Origin: Prochlorococcus marinus XMU1408
GTDB lineage: Bacteria; Cyanobacteriota; Cyanobacteriia; PCC-6307; Cyanobiaceae
DNA: 64,000 nt
NCBI RefSeq assembly: GCF_003208055.1
Contig: NZ_QJUE01000002.1
Location: 1-64,000 of the forward strand
Reading direction: 5' to 3'
Shown here: piece after piece, positions 54,341 to 63,615 of the stretch
Position numbering within the stretch: position 1 is the stretch's first letter
How the letters are laid out: every line of letters starts with the position of its first letter
Notes under the pieces: model-generated
What the model saw: the letters and a program-made list of their open reading frames with translations, nothing else
Databases searched by the model: none
What the model was told of the DNA's origin: nothing
Made by a program: the position numbers and the translations under genes

Positions 54341-56488
54341 ATGGTTTCCAGTGGATTGAATAACAACAATATGTCTTCGCCTTCAAAAGACACTGCTGTA
54401 ATGGATAGAGCTAATCGTTCTTTCCCTTTGGCTGCAATTACAGGCCATGGAACTTTAAAGCTAGCTTTAATGCTTGCCGCAGTTGATCCAGGTTTGGGAG
54501 GTGTAATAATTGCTGGTGGTCGTGGTACTGGTAAATCTGTTTTAGCTAGAGGTTTACATGCTCTTCTCCCTCCGATTGAAATAATTGATTTAGAAAAATT
54601 AGCTAACAATGATGATGATTCATTGATTTATCCAGCCGGTAGAAATTTAGATCCTTCTTTTTCAGGAGAGTGGGATGATTTAACTAAAAAACTATTTATA
54701 AAAAATATAGGAAGTCTGGAAAATATTAATGACTTAGAAAATATCCCTAAGAAAGTTGTTTCCGCTCCTTTTATTCAGGTTCCCCTAGGTGTAACAGAGG
54801 ATAGGCTTGTTGGTGCTGTTGATGTTGCTGCTTCATTATCAAGTGGAACGCCAGTATTTCAGCCAGGGTTACTAGCCGAAGCTCATAGAGGAGTTTTGTA
54901 CATAGACGAATTGAATTTGTTGGATGATGGCATTGTTAATCTTCTTTTGGCTTCAGTGGGCGCAGGAGAGAATAGAGTTGAACGAGAAGGTTTGAGCCTT
55001 AGTCATCCATGTCGACCTTTATTGATTGCGACCTATAACCCAGAGGAGGGAGCACTAAGGGACCATCTTTTGGACAGATTTGCAATTGTTTTGTCTGCAG
55101 ATCAATTGATAACAAATGAACAAAGAGTTGAGATTACTCAATCTGCTATTGCTCATGGTCAATCTAGTGAAACTTTTTCTAAGAAATGGGCTGAAGATAC
55201 GGAATCTCTTTCAACTCAATTGCTTTTAGCAAGACAATGGCTGCCAGATGTTCAAATTACTGCTGAGCAAATTGAGTATTTAGTTTTAGAAGCCATTCGT
55301 GGAGGGGTAGAAGGTCATAGGTCAGAGCTTTATGCAGTAAGAGTTGCAAAGGCTCATGCTGCTTTATGCGGAAGAGATTCAGTAGATGCAGAAGATTTGA
55401 AGGCTGCAGTGAGACTAGTAATCGCTCCGAGGGCTATGCAAATGCCTGCAGAAGATGAGATGGAGCCTCCTCCTCCAGAAGATCAACAGGCACCTCCCCC
55501 GCCTCCTGAGGACTCAGAGGAAAATAACGATCAAGAAGAGGAACAAGAAGAGGAACAAGAAGAGGATCAAGATCAAGAGTCATCTCCTCCCATACCAGAA
55601 GAATTTATGCTTGATCCTGAAGCATGTGCTGTTGATCCTGATTTATTATTGTTTTCATCTGCTAAATCGAAGAGTGGAAATAGTGGAAGTCGATCAGCTG
55701 TTTTAAGTGATAATCGAGGGAGATATGTAAAACCAATCCTTCCAAAAGGTCCTGTTAGAAGAATTGCAGTAGATGCAACTTTAAGAGCTGCAGCTCCTTA
55801 TCAAAAAGTTAGAAGAGAAAGAGAGCCCAATAGAAAAGTAATTGTCGAGGAAGGTGATTTGCGTGCAAAATTGCTGCAGCGTAAAGCAGGTGCCTTAGTA
55901 ATTTTCTTGGTTGATGCAAGTGGTTCTATGGCTCTCAATAGAATGCAAAGTGCAAAAGGAGCTGTTATTCGATTGCTAACAGAAGCTTATGAGAACAGAG
56001 ATGAAGTTTCTCTTATTCCTTTCCGAGGAGATCAAGCAGAAGTGCTACTTCCTCCGACAAGATCGATCACTGCAGCAAAGAGAAGACTTGAGGCAATGCC
56101 ATGTGGCGGTGGATCTCCACTTGCTCATGGTTTGACTCAAGCTGCAAGGGTAGGAGCAAATGCTTTGGCGACTGGAGATCTAGGTCAAGTAGTTGTGGTA
56201 GCTATTACTGATGGGAGAGGGAATGTTTCATTAAGCACTTCATTAGGTCAACCAGTTCTTGAGGGTGAAGAACCTCCTGATTTGAAACAAGAAGTCCTTG
56301 ATGTTGCTTCTCGCTACCGATCACTAGGTATTAAGTTGCTTGTCATTGATACAGAAAGGAAGTTTATTGCAAGTGGAATGGGTAAAGATTTAGCTGAAGT
56401 ATCAGGAGGCAAATATGTTCAATTACCCAAGGCCAGTGATCAAGCGATCGCTTCAATTGCAATGGATGCAATAAATAGTGTCACATAA
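54341..56488 (+). CDS. chlD: Magnesium chelatase subunit ChlD
   Basis: ChlD works with ChlI and ChlH to insert magnesium into protoporphyrin IX for chlorophyll. The N-terminal AAA-like domain has [20 protein letters not shown] near residue 57 and [19 protein letters not shown] near 187. A proline-rich then very acidic linker (about 380-425) has an imperfect DNA repeat. The C-terminal integrin-I (VWA) domain has the MIDAS motif [15 protein letters not shown] near 522 and [13 protein letters not shown] near 588. I chose ATG 54341 over TTG 54320. At 715 residues it is full length. chlI and chlH are not in the window. Confidence 0.96.
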   Translation: MVSSGLNNNNMSSPSKDTAVMDRANRSFPLAAITGHGTLKLALMLAAVDPGLGGVIIAGGRGTGKSVLARGLHALLPPIEIIDLEKLANNDDDSLIYPAGRNLDPSFSGEWDDLTKKLFIKNIGSLENINDLENIPKKVVSAPFIQVPLGVTEDRLVGAVDVAASLSSGTPVFQPGLLAEAHRGVLYIDELNLLDDGIVNLLLASVGAGENRVEREGLSLSHPCRPLLIATYNPEEGALRDHLLDRFAIVLSADQLITNEQRVEITQSAIAHGQSSETFSKKWAEDTESLSTQLLLARQWLPDVQITAEQIEYLVLEAIRGGVEGHRSELYAVRVAKAHAALCGRDSVDAEDLKAAVRLVIAPRAMQMPAEDEMEPPPPEDQQAPPPPPEDSEENNDQEEEQEEEQEEDQDQESSPPIPEEFMLDPEACAVDPDLLLFSSAKSKSGNSGSRSAVLSDNRGRYVKPILPKGPVRRIAVDATLRAAAPYQKVRREREPNRKVIVEEGDLRAKLLQRKAGALVIFLVDASGSMALNRMQSAKGAVIRLLTEAYENRDEVSLIPFRGDQAEVLLPPTRSITAAKRRLEAMPCGGGSPLAHGLTQAARVGANALATGDLGQVVVVAITDGRGNVSLSTSLGQPVLEGEEPPDLKQEVLDVASRYRSLGIKLLVIDTERKFIASGMGKDLAEVSGGKYVQLPKASDQAIASIAMDAINSVT
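55532..55567. repeat. 12-base tandem repeat in the chlD linker
   Basis: Three copies of a 12-base unit, CAAGAAGAGGAA twice and CAAGAAGAGGAT once, lie in frame and encode the acidic QEEE/QEED repeats of the ChlD linker. Gain or loss of a unit would change linker length by four residues without a frameshift. Confidence 0.9.
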
Positions 56489-56499
56489 AATTGTTGTTT

Positions 56500-57345
56500 T
56501 TAAGGATATATTTCATCAAATAATTTACTCAAACCTATAGTTACTCTTTTAAGTGCATCTACAAGTTCTTTGTCTTCCATGATCTTTCCCATATCTGAAC
56601 TCATTTGGTCTATTTTCTTAGTTAAAGAACTAGAAGTTGAGGCAAGTTCCTGAATATCTTTAAGGGTCTTAGGATTGTCTAAGCTTTCAAGAATATTATT
56701 TAAATGATATGAAGCTTTTGTTAATTCAGTAATTATTGGTTTCGCTCTTAAAAGTTCTGATTTAGATAACAAAACAAGTTCATCAAGATTGGCTTGAGTT
56801 CTGTCAAATTGCTTAATAGATTCTGATAATTTTTTTACTATTGCTTGTCTATCAGCTTGATCAATAATTGAATCTAAACCCTCTGTTAAGGTAGATATAC
56901 TAATCATTTCTACTCCTTTTATTTTATCACCACTACATAAGATTTTTTTATTCGGGCAATTTTTATTGACTGTATATACTTTCTTTTCTTGTAATGGTTT
57001 ACCTAATGAAATTAGTGATAATTGAGCATCTCCTCCGAGTACAGAGCTTGTAACTATTTTTGCAATAACAGGTTTTGGTAAAATTAGATTATTATTATTT
57101 AATTTGATTTTTGTTTGGACAGTGTTTGGAGTGAAATTTATTTTTTGAACAGAGCCTACAATAATTCCTCGATAAGTAACAGGAGACATTTTTGCAAGAC
57201 CACTTGCATCTTTGAAGTTTGCGGATATCTCCCAGCTTTTAGAACCTAAACGGAAATCTCTTAACCAAAGCATTGCTCCTGAAAAGATAATTACTCCACC
57301 TAAAAGTGAAAAACCAACAAATGCATCACGTAAACTTCTACGCAT
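56500..57345 (-). CDS. MCE-domain lipid transport protein (MlaD/Ycf22-like)
   Basis: A membrane-anchored MCE protein, probably the substrate-binding part of an ABC lipid transporter. One N-terminal helix (about residues 7-28, FVGFSLLGGVIIFSGAMLWL) is followed by the MCE domain (about 38-120) with ANFKDASGLAKMSPVTYRGI and ASSVLGGDAQLSL-like strands. The rest is a long helical region (DSIIDQADRQAIVKKLSE) that may form a coiled coil. It follows the ABC ATPase gene by four bases on the same strand. A matching MlaE-type permease is not in the window. Confidence 0.82.
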   Translation of the reverse strand: MRRSLRDAFVGFSLLGGVIIFSGAMLWLRDFRLGSKSWEISANFKDASGLAKMSPVTYRGIIVGSVQKINFTPNTVQTKIKLNNNNLILPKPVIAKIVTSSVLGGDAQLSLISLGKPLQEKKVYTVNKNCPNKKILCSGDKIKGVEMISISTLTEGLDSIIDQADRQAIVKKLSESIKQFDRTQANLDELVLLSKSELLRAKPIITELTKASYHLNNILESLDNPKTLKDIQELASTSSSLTKKIDQMSSDMGKIMEDKELVDALKRVTIGLSKLFDEIYP

Positions 57346-57349
57346 AAAT

Positions 57350-58135
57350 TTATAAGTCCTCTGGTTGCATGGGGCCTTGAAGATTGCCTGTGCGAAATTG
57401 TTTTACATAGGCATTTTCACTTTGTTTAAATTGATCTATTGATCCATCCCATTGAAACTTACCGTCATAAAGCAAAATAACTCTATTAGCTGTTCTCTCA
57501 ATTGTACTTGAAACATGACTTACTACAATTGAACACCCTTGGGCTACATCAGTTGTTTTAATAATTAGATCTTCAATTCGAGTACAAGCTATTGGATCAA
57601 GTCCTGCTGTTGGCTCGTCATATAGAAGAAGAGGAATTGAGTCTGATTCTTTTTTGGAGTCACTTATTAAAGCTCTCGCAAAACTTACTCTTTTTTGCAT
57701 TCCTCCACTGAGTTGATTTGGAAATTTTTCTGCAACATCGTATAAGCCAACTTCTTGCAAACAATGTATAATTTTTTTTTGAATAATTTGCTCAGAAAAA
57801 ATTTTCTGTTTTTCAAGTAAAAAACCTACATTTTCTCTTACTGTTAACGATGCTAATAATGCAGGATTTTGAAAAACTAATCTCACATCTGGGGGATCGT
57901 TTTGATCAAGTCTTAAATATTTTTGTTCAATACCTGATATTTGAAGATTTCCATTAGAAGGCAAAAGCAATCCAGCTAGTAGGCGAAGTATTGTTGATTT
58001 GCCTGAGCCAGAAGGACCAACAATTGCAAGTCTCTCTCCTGCACACATGGCAAGATTGACTTTATTGAGAACTTTTTTTGATCCCAGTTCTACACTGAGA
58101 TCTTTCATCCACATCACATGAGTGCTTTTTGGCAC
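57350..58135 (-). CDS. ABC transporter ATPase, MlaF-like
   Basis: The ATPase of an MCE-type lipid transporter. Walker A is AIVGPSGSGKSTILRLLAGL near residue 37, the Q-loop RLVFQNPALLASLTVREN near 85, the ABC signature LSGGMQKRVSFARAL near 142 and Walker B LLLYDEPTAGLDP near 169, with SIVVSHVSSTIERTA as the H-loop. The insertion ISDSKKESDSIP between signature and Walker B is a small unusual feature. Length is 261. It abuts the MCE protein gene. A short inverted repeat lies upstream at 58161-58179. Confidence 0.88.
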   Translation of the reverse strand: MPKSTHVMWMKDLSVELGSKKVLNKVNLAMCAGERLAIVGPSGSGKSTILRLLAGLLLPSNGNLQISGIEQKYLRLDQNDPPDVRLVFQNPALLASLTVRENVGFLLEKQKIFSEQIIQKKIIHCLQEVGLYDVAEKFPNQLSGGMQKRVSFARALISDSKKESDSIPLLLYDEPTAGLDPIACTRIEDLIIKTTDVAQGCSIVVSHVSSTIERTANRVILLYDGKFQWDGSIDQFKQSENAYVKQFRTGNLQGPMQPEDL

Positions 58136-58250
58136 ACTCTCTCCTAATGTTTGGTTACCTATCTCATTTTGTATGAGATGTCTGAATTGGGAAGTTTAAT
58201 TAGAGTTTATATGAATAAATTATTTAGGTTTCATTGAAAATTTATCTAAC

Positions 58251-59657
58251 TTGAATCCATTGAAAAAAAGAAGAAAAAGAAAATTAAGAAGATCTTCTTT
58301 GCGTAAAAGTTTTTTCGCAAGTTTGTCTTTTCAGCTTTACTCACGTTTTAAAAGAGCTATTAGATGGCTTTTACCTGGGCTAGTGGTTAAAAGATGGCTA
58401 ATGACATCTGGATTAGGTTTATTAATTGCTTTAATAGGGGCATCAATCTGGGCTGATCTTAGGCCTATATATTGGGTTGTTGAAATACTTTTTTGGTTTT
58501 TAGGATTCATAACTACTTTTTTACCTAGAACTATTTTTGGACCAATAGTTTTTCTGATAGGAATATCTTTGTTGATTTGGGGGCAAGGGAGAAGTTTTGA
58601 ATCAATTAAGCAAGCTTTAGGCACAAAAAAAGATACTTTTTTAGTTGATGCATTAAGAGCTAAACAAAGATTAAATAGAGGTCCAAATATTGTTGCTATA
58701 GGTGGTGGAACAGGTTTATCTTCATTATTAAAAGGTTTAAAAAGATATAGCAGTCGAATTACAGCAATAGTTACTGTCGCAGACGACGGAGGAAGTAGCG
58801 GGGTTCTCAGGAGAGAACTTGGTGTTCAGCCTCCTGGTGACATAAGAAATTGTTTGGCAGCCTTAGCAACGGAAGAACCACTTATAAAGGGGCTTTTTCA
58901 GTATCGCTTTTCTTCAGGAAGTGGACTTGAGGGACATAGCTTTGGCAACCTTTTTCTTTCTGCTTTAACTGCAATAACTGGAAGCTTAGAGACAGCAATT
59001 ACTGCTTCGAGTAGGGTTCTTGCTGTTCAGGGGCAAGTTGTACCAGCAACTAATGTAGATGTCCGATTATGGGCAGAGCTTGAAAATGGTGAACGGATAA
59101 ATGGAGAATCAGCTATTGGTAAAGCACAACTTCCAATAGTAAGAATCGGTTGCCACCCTTCTCAACCTCCAGCTTTGCCAAGAGCGCTAGAGGCTATAAA
59201 AAATGCAGAAATTATATTAATTGGCCCTGGAAGTTTATACACTTCAATTCTTCCAAATTTACTTGTACCTGAAATAGTCGAAGCAATTGAAAGAAGCAAT
59301 GCTCCCAAATTGTATATATGTAATTTGATGACTCAGCCAGGAGAAACTGATGGACTTGATGTAACTGGTCATGTGAGAGCTATTGAGGCTCAATTAGCTA
59401 CCAGAGGAATCACTAGAAAAATATTTAGTTCAATTCTTGCTCAAGGCGAATTGCAACCCTCACCATTGTTGGATTACTACAAGTCAAAAGGAGCTGAACC
59501 AGTTAAATGTAATAAGAATGACCTTCTAGCAAGAGGTTATAAGGTTTATCTGGCTTCACTTCAAGGCTCAAAAGCTACTCCAACTTTGCGACATGATCCT
59601 AGAAGTCTTGCTTTAGCAATAATGAGATTTTATCGGAGGTACAAAAGAGGTAAATAA
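58251..59657 (+). CDS. YvcK/CofD-like protein
   Basis: A protein of the YvcK (gluconeogenesis factor) group. Residues 1-120 are a basic start plus about two membrane spans, and the CofD-like domain follows with NIVAIGGGTGLSSLLKGLKR near 146, VADDGGSSGVLRRELGVQPP near 176 and DIRNCLAALAT near 197. YvcK binds UDP-sugars and acts in cell wall or carbon control in Bacillus; its role in cyanobacteria is not established. Length is 468. The start is a TTG at 58251 followed by a run of lysine and arginine codons. Confidence 0.85.
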   Translation: MNPLKKRRKRKLRRSSLRKSFFASLSFQLYSRFKRAIRWLLPGLVVKRWLMTSGLGLLIALIGASIWADLRPIYWVVEILFWFLGFITTFLPRTIFGPIVFLIGISLLIWGQGRSFESIKQALGTKKDTFLVDALRAKQRLNRGPNIVAIGGGTGLSSLLKGLKRYSSRITAIVTVADDGGSSGVLRRELGVQPPGDIRNCLAALATEEPLIKGLFQYRFSSGSGLEGHSFGNLFLSALTAITGSLETAITASSRVLAVQGQVVPATNVDVRLWAELENGERINGESAIGKAQLPIVRIGCHPSQPPALPRALEAIKNAEIILIGPGSLYTSILPNLLVPEIVEAIERSNAPKLYICNLMTQPGETDGLDVTGHVRAIEAQLATRGITRKIFSSILAQGELQPSPLLDYYKSKGAEPVKCNKNDLLARGYKVYLASLQGSKATPTLRHDPRSLALAIMRFYRRYKRGK

Positions 59658-59659
59658 TT

Positions 59660-60181
59660 TTAGTAAGCATCTTGCAGTTCATAAAAATCTGGCTGAATAT
59701 AATCTTTTCTCAATGGCCATCCCTTCCAATCTTCAGGCATTAAAAGTCTTTTTGGATGTGGGTGGCCCTTAAAATTTACACCATACATGTCAAACGTTTC
59801 TCTTTCTTGCCAATCTGCACCTCTAAAAAGGCTATATACGCTAGGAACAGTTAAGTCACCATTGCGACTTAAAAATACTTTTAATCTTACTTCGCGAGGA
59901 GAAATATCTTGTTTAAATTCATTCATTTCGATTAAGTTATAAAAGCAAACAATGTCTAGTCCAGGACCTTCATCGTATCCACCTTGACATTGAAGATAAT
60001 TAAATCCATCATTTTTTAACGCCTCAACTATTGGTAAAAGATTTGTTGGATTGACTTTAATAACCTCAATACCAAGATGGTCCTCTGAGAGAGATATATT
60101 TTCAAATCCATTTTGAGAAAGCCATTCGCTTACCGGACCAGAGTTTTTTTTGTCTTCTATGATTTCAGATTCTTTTGTCAT
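59660..60181 (-). CDS. ndhJ: NDH-1 subunit J
   Basis: A peripheral-arm subunit of the cyanobacterial NDH-1 complex used in cyclic electron flow and respiration, homologous to the NuoC 30 kDa subunit. The signature [20 protein letters not shown] is near residues 125-144, followed by [20 protein letters not shown]. Length (173) is typical. It is the last gene of the ndhC-ndhK-ndhJ run, 17 bases after ndhK. ndhJ is convergent with yvcK, two bases apart. Confidence 0.95.
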   Translation of the reverse strand: MTKESEIIEDKKNSGPVSEWLSQNGFENISLSEDHLGIEVIKVNPTNLLPIVEALKNDGFNYLQCQGGYDEGPGLDIVCFYNLIEMNEFKQDISPREVRLKVFLSRNGDLTVPSVYSLFRGADWQERETFDMYGVNFKGHPHPKRLLMPEDWKGWPLRKDYIQPDFYELQDAY

Positions 60182-60198
60182 GGATTTAAAAAGGGTGA

Positions 60199-60948
60199 TT
60201 AATTACTTGAAAGTTCTTCAGATATTTTTTGAACCTCTTTAAGAGACTGGTCAAATTCTTCTGATAGTGAAGGGTTTAAGGCTATTAATTGTGATTTTGC
60301 ATTGAGATATTGGCCATTAACTTTTGGATCAACTCTTTTCATTTTATGTGGAATAGTTATGTATCTATGTGTTTGAGTTATTTTCGACCTTTCTGATATT
60401 GATTCATTTGCAACTTTTTTTCTTAATTTAATTACAGCATCAAATATTGCCTCTGGTCTAGGAGGGCATCCAGGAAGATAAAGATCAACTGGAATTAATT
60501 TGTCAACACCTCTTACTGCTGTAGTCGAATCGGCACTGAACATTCCGCCAGTAATTGTGCAAGCTCCCATTGCAATTACGTATTTTGGATCAGGCATTTG
60601 TTCATAAAGTCTTACAAGAGCAGGTGCCATTTTCATTGTGACCGTTCCAGCAACTATTAGTAGATCTGCTTGTCTGGGAGAACTTCTAGGTACTAATCCG
60701 AATCTATCAAAATCAAATCGTGATCCAATTAGGGCGGCAAATTCAATAAAACAGCAGGCAGTTCCATACAAAAGAGGCCATAAACTGCTTAATCTTGCCC
60801 AGTTATGAAGATCTTCAAGGCTCGTGAGAATTATATTTTCGCTTAAATCATTCGTTATTGATGGAGCGCCAACTGGACCACATGTAGCCTCTCTGAGACT
60901 TCTTACGGTTTCGGTTGCGGGAGAGTTGTTCAAGGGATTTAACTCCAT
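60199..60948 (-). CDS. ndhK: NDH-1 subunit K
   Basis: The subunit holding the N2 iron-sulfur cluster, homologous to NuoB. Cluster ligands are visible in [12 protein letters not shown] near residue 61, [11 protein letters not shown] near 131 and [12 protein letters not shown] near 157. The 249-residue chain is the longer cyanobacterial form with a charged C-terminal extension (after about 180). Its start overlaps the ndhC end by 10 bases, so the two are translationally coupled. Confidence 0.96.
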   Translation of the reverse strand: MELNPLNNSPATETVRSLREATCGPVGAPSITNDLSENIILTSLEDLHNWARLSSLWPLLYGTACCFIEFAALIGSRFDFDRFGLVPRSSPRQADLLIVAGTVTMKMAPALVRLYEQMPDPKYVIAMGACTITGGMFSADSTTAVRGVDKLIPVDLYLPGCPPRPEAIFDAVIKLRKKVANESISERSKITQTHRYITIPHKMKRVDPKVNGQYLNAKSQLIALNPSLSEEFDQSLKEVQKISEELSSN

Positions 60949-61301
60949 TCAAGGGCACCTTTTCTCCATGCATATGCTAGTGCCACAACCAGTATTGTGA
61001 TAAAAACAAGTGCTTCTATGAATGCTAATAATCCAAGTCTGTGAAATGCAACCGCCCATGGGTAAAGGAACACCGTTTCAACGTCAAAGATAACGAAAAC
61101 AAGCGCAAACATGTAGTAACGAATATTAAATTGTATCCATGCTCCTCCAATAGGCTCCATACCTGATTCATAGGTAAGTTGCCTTTCCCCAGCTTTGCTT
61201 TTTGGTGCTATGAGTTTATTTGTAGTAAGAGCAAGAATAGGAACTGCTCCTGAAATAAGAAGAAATCCTAAAAAATACTCATAACCCTGTAGGGAAAACA
61301 T
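60939..61301 (-). CDS. ndhC: NDH-1 subunit 3 (C)
   Basis: A small membrane subunit of NDH-1, homologous to NuoA. Three hydrophobic spans are near residues 6-26, 62-85 and 91-112. The family-specific loop [25 protein letters not shown] (split near 40-64) contains the conserved YESG and R-Y elements. Length (120) matches. It is the first gene of ndhC-K-J, divergent from rubA, with 84 bases between the proposed starts. Confidence 0.96.
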   Translation of the reverse strand: MFSLQGYEYFLGFLLISGAVPILALTTNKLIAPKSKAGERQLTYESGMEPIGGAWIQFNIRYYMFALVFVIFDVETVFLYPWAVAFHRLGLLAFIEALVFITILVVALAYAWRKGALEWS

Positions 61302-61385
61302 GAACTAATTACTGATTTCAATATCAGTTTGACAGTCATTTTCTAGATTAGTGCCATAGAGTTGTTTTATGTGAAAGTGAAAACT

Positions 61386-61811
61386 GTGAGTGAAAACATC
61401 AAAACAGAATCAAATGCTTTGAAAAATTTGAATTCTGATGAACAACAAAAGCAAGTTTTTTCATTAGAACAAAATGACAAAACCATGGAATTTGATTCAA
61501 AATTCAATCGCTTCGAATGCATGAGCTGTGGCTTTATTTACGATCCTGATGAGGGCATAAAAAAGCTAAGTATTAAGCCAGGAACTGCTTTTCTGGATAT
61601 AGATAAAGAGAAGTTTAGATGCCCTGTCTGTCGAGTAGGATTTGGTGGATACAAGGATATTGGACCTAAATCAAAGCCTAGTGGATTTGAAGAAAACCTA
61701 ACTTATGGCTTTGGGTTTAATAAACTTCCTTCAGGCCAGAAAAACGTACTAATTTTTGGAAGCCTGGCTTTAGCTGCTGCCTGTTTTCTCTCTCTTTATT
61801 CCTTGAAATGA
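61386..61811 (+). CDS. rubA: Membrane-anchored rubredoxin RubA
   Basis: RubA is a rubredoxin needed for photosystem assembly in cyanobacteria. The iron site has CMSCGFIYDPDEG and RCPVCRVGFGGYKDIG around residues 45-95, and one membrane helix lies at the very C-terminus (NVLIFGSLALAAACFLSLYS). The N-terminal 40 residues are polar and low in complexity. The start is ambiguous: GTG at 61386 (VSENIKTES) is preferred, with GTG 61371 or TTG 61362 as alternatives. The stop overlaps ycf48 by four bases, and psbE, psbL and psbJ follow. This is the classic rubA-ycf48-psbEFLJ layout. Confidence 0.93.
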   Translation: MSENIKTESNALKNLNSDEQQKQVFSLEQNDKTMEFDSKFNRFECMSCGFIYDPDEGIKKLSIKPGTAFLDIDKEKFRCPVCRVGFGGYKDIGPKSKPSGFEENLTYGFGFNKLPSGQKNVLIFGSLALAAACFLSLYSLK

Positions 61812-62824
61812 AAAGTCTGTTTTCTAATCTCATTAATTTGACTCTTGCTTTAATAATTGGAGTAGCTCTGAGCGGATGCACTGTTAGCAATGCATCTATG
61901 GGTTCATCCAGTCCATGGTCACCAGTAGATCTTGATACTGATGCAAATCCTCTAGATATTGACTTTGTTGATGACAAAAATGGTTTTCTAGTTGGAACAG
62001 ATAGATTAATTCTGGAGACAAATGATGGAGGAATTACCTGGAATGAAAGGAATTTGGATATCCCTAGCGAAGGTAACTTTCGCTTGATAAGCATTGATTT
62101 CAAAGATCAAGAGGGCTGGATCGCAGGCCAACCAGGTTTAATTCTTCATACAACTGACGGAGGAAAAAATTGGACTCGTCTCGATCTAGGAAATAAGTTA
62201 CCAGGAGACCCTTATTTGATTACCACAATTGATTTTGATTCTGCTGAATTGGCAACCACTGCGGGAGCAATTTATAAAACTACAGATGGAGGTGCAAACT
62301 GGGAAGCATTGGTTGTTGATACTTCTGGATCTGGAGGTATCAGAGAATTAAGACGAACAACTAATGGAGGATATGTCAGCGTAAGTAGTCTTGGGAATTT
62401 TTTCTCAGTTCTGAGTTCAGATAGGGAGACTTGGAGTCCTCATCAGAGAGCAAGTAGTAAAAGAGTACAAAGTGTTGGTGAAATGCCAAATGGAGATTTA
62501 TGGATGCTTTCTAGAGGAGCTGAAATCAGATTTAATGAAGATTCAGATAATATTGACGCTTGGTCTAAGCCCATAATCCCAATAGTTAATGGCTATAACT
62601 ATCAAGATCTTGCTTGGGATCCTGCTAAGTCAATTTGGGCCGCAGGAGGAAATGGGACTTTATTAATCAGTAATGATGATGGGAAAACTTGGGAACAAGA
62701 CCCTGTTGGTGATTCTGTGCCGACAAATTTCATTAGAATTCTGTTTATGGACGATTTAAATAGTGTCAGTACAAAGGGATTTGTATTTGGCGAAAGAGGG
62801 AATTTATTGAGATGGCAGGGTTGA
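61808..62824 (+). CDS. ycf48: Photosystem II assembly factor Ycf48
   Basis: Ycf48 (HCF136) is a seven-bladed beta-propeller that binds D1 and aids photosystem II assembly and repair. The N-terminus is a lipoprotein-type signal with the lipobox LSGC at about residues 20-23 (MKSLFSNLINLTLALII before it). Repeats of the form TNDGGITWNER, TTDGGKNWTRL, TTDGGANWEAL and SNDDGKTWEQD mark the blades. Length (338) fits. It overlaps rubA by four bases and precedes psbE by 108 bases. Confidence 0.96.
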   Translation: MKSLFSNLINLTLALIIGVALSGCTVSNASMGSSSPWSPVDLDTDANPLDIDFVDDKNGFLVGTDRLILETNDGGITWNERNLDIPSEGNFRLISIDFKDQEGWIAGQPGLILHTTDGGKNWTRLDLGNKLPGDPYLITTIDFDSAELATTAGAIYKTTDGGANWEALVVDTSGSGGIRELRRTTNGGYVSVSSLGNFFSVLSSDRETWSPHQRASSKRVQSVGEMPNGDLWMLSRGAEIRFNEDSDNIDAWSKPIIPIVNGYNYQDLAWDPAKSIWAAGGNGTLLISNDDGKTWEQDPVGDSVPTNFIRILFMDDLNSVSTKGFVFGERGNLLRWQG

Positions 62825-62932
62825 AATCATTAAATTTTGATGATTTCCGTGACTCTGTGTAACCAGCTTGCAACAGAGATCCATTCTTTTGATTTTCGCT
62901 TGATAAGATCACTGAGCTGATTAAGTGAGGCT

Positions 62933-63181
62933 ATGGCTGCCGGCTCTACCGGGGAACGCCCGTTTTTTGAGATCATTACTAGTGTCCGCTATTGGATTAT
63001 CCATGCGGTAGCACTTCCTGCGATCTTCGTTGCAGGTTTTCTATTTGTGTCTTCTGGGCTTGCCTACGACGCTTTTGGAACTCCTAGACCAGATACGTAT
63101 TTTCAGGCTGGAGAAAGCAAAGCTCCTGTTGTAGTTCAGCGCTTTGATTCGAAGGCTGAACTTGACACGCGTCTGAAATAA
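62933..63181 (+). CDS. psbE: Cytochrome b559 subunit alpha
   Basis: PsbE is the alpha chain of cytochrome b559 in the photosystem II reaction centre. The heme-ligand histidine is in [19 protein letters not shown] near residue 23, and the lumenal part has the signature [14 protein letters not shown]. Length (82) is normal. The GAGG at 62926-62929 precedes the ATG by three bases. In other cyanobacteria psbF follows immediately; here the next gene, 29 bases away, is psbL. Confidence 0.97.
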
Positions 63182-63210
63182 CCAAATTTCATCTGATTGC
63201 TTTTTTATCC

Positions 63211-63330
63211 ATGCAAGTCAATCCAAATCCAAATAAGGTTCCGGTTGAACTAAACCGAACAAGTCTTTATCTTGGACTCTTACTTGTTTTTGTAATGGGA
63301 ATTCTTTTTTCCAGCTACTTCTTTAACTAA
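63211..63330 (+). CDS. psbL: Photosystem II protein PsbL
   Basis: PsbL is a one-helix subunit at the photosystem II dimer interface. The frame encodes 39 residues: [20 protein letters not shown], then the helix [19 protein letters not shown]. The [14 protein letters not shown] stretch is diagnostic. Its ATG has no clear Shine-Dalgarno site. It follows psbE directly, with no psbF between, and psbJ starts 11 bases after its stop. Confidence 0.96.
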
Positions 63331-63341
63331 ATCTCTTTATC

Positions 63342-63539
63342 ATGAGCAAATTAAAAGGACCTGATGGACGAGTAGGAGATCGTCTACCCGATGGCCGTCC
63401 TGCAATCTCCTGGGAAAGACGGTGGACAGAAGGGGCACTTCCTTTGTGGTTAGTAGCTACTGCAGGTGGAACAGCTGTGATTTTTGTTCTTGGTATTTTC
63501 TTCTACGGTTCATATACTGGTATTGGAAACGCTGGTTAG
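63342..63539 (+). CDS. psbJ: Photosystem II protein PsbJ
   Basis: PsbJ is a one-helix subunit that affects forward electron flow from QA. The 65-residue chain is the longer picocyanobacterial form: an N-terminal extension ([20 protein letters not shown]) precedes the helix [20 protein letters not shown] and the family ending [13 protein letters not shown]. It is the last gene of the psbE-psbL-psbJ cluster and is followed by a strong terminator. Confidence 0.95.
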   Translation: MSKLKGPDGRVGDRLPDGRPAISWERRWTEGALPLWLVATAGGTAVIFVLGIFFYGSYTGIGNAG

Positions 63540-63576
63540 TTTTAACTAGAAAAATACTATTTTCCAAATTAATTTC

Positions 63577-63613
63577 AAAACCAGGTGACATTTTTTTATG
63601 TCGCCTGGTTTTT
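63577..63613. terminator. Terminator after psbJ, shared with mtnP
   Basis: A 15-pair stem with one wobble pair, AAAACCAGGTGACAT with ATGTCGCCTGGTTTT, has a seven-base T loop and ends in T residues. It lies 38 bases after psbJ and three bases before the convergent mtnP stop, with A/T tracts suiting both directions. Confidence 0.9.
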
Positions 63614-63615
63614 AA

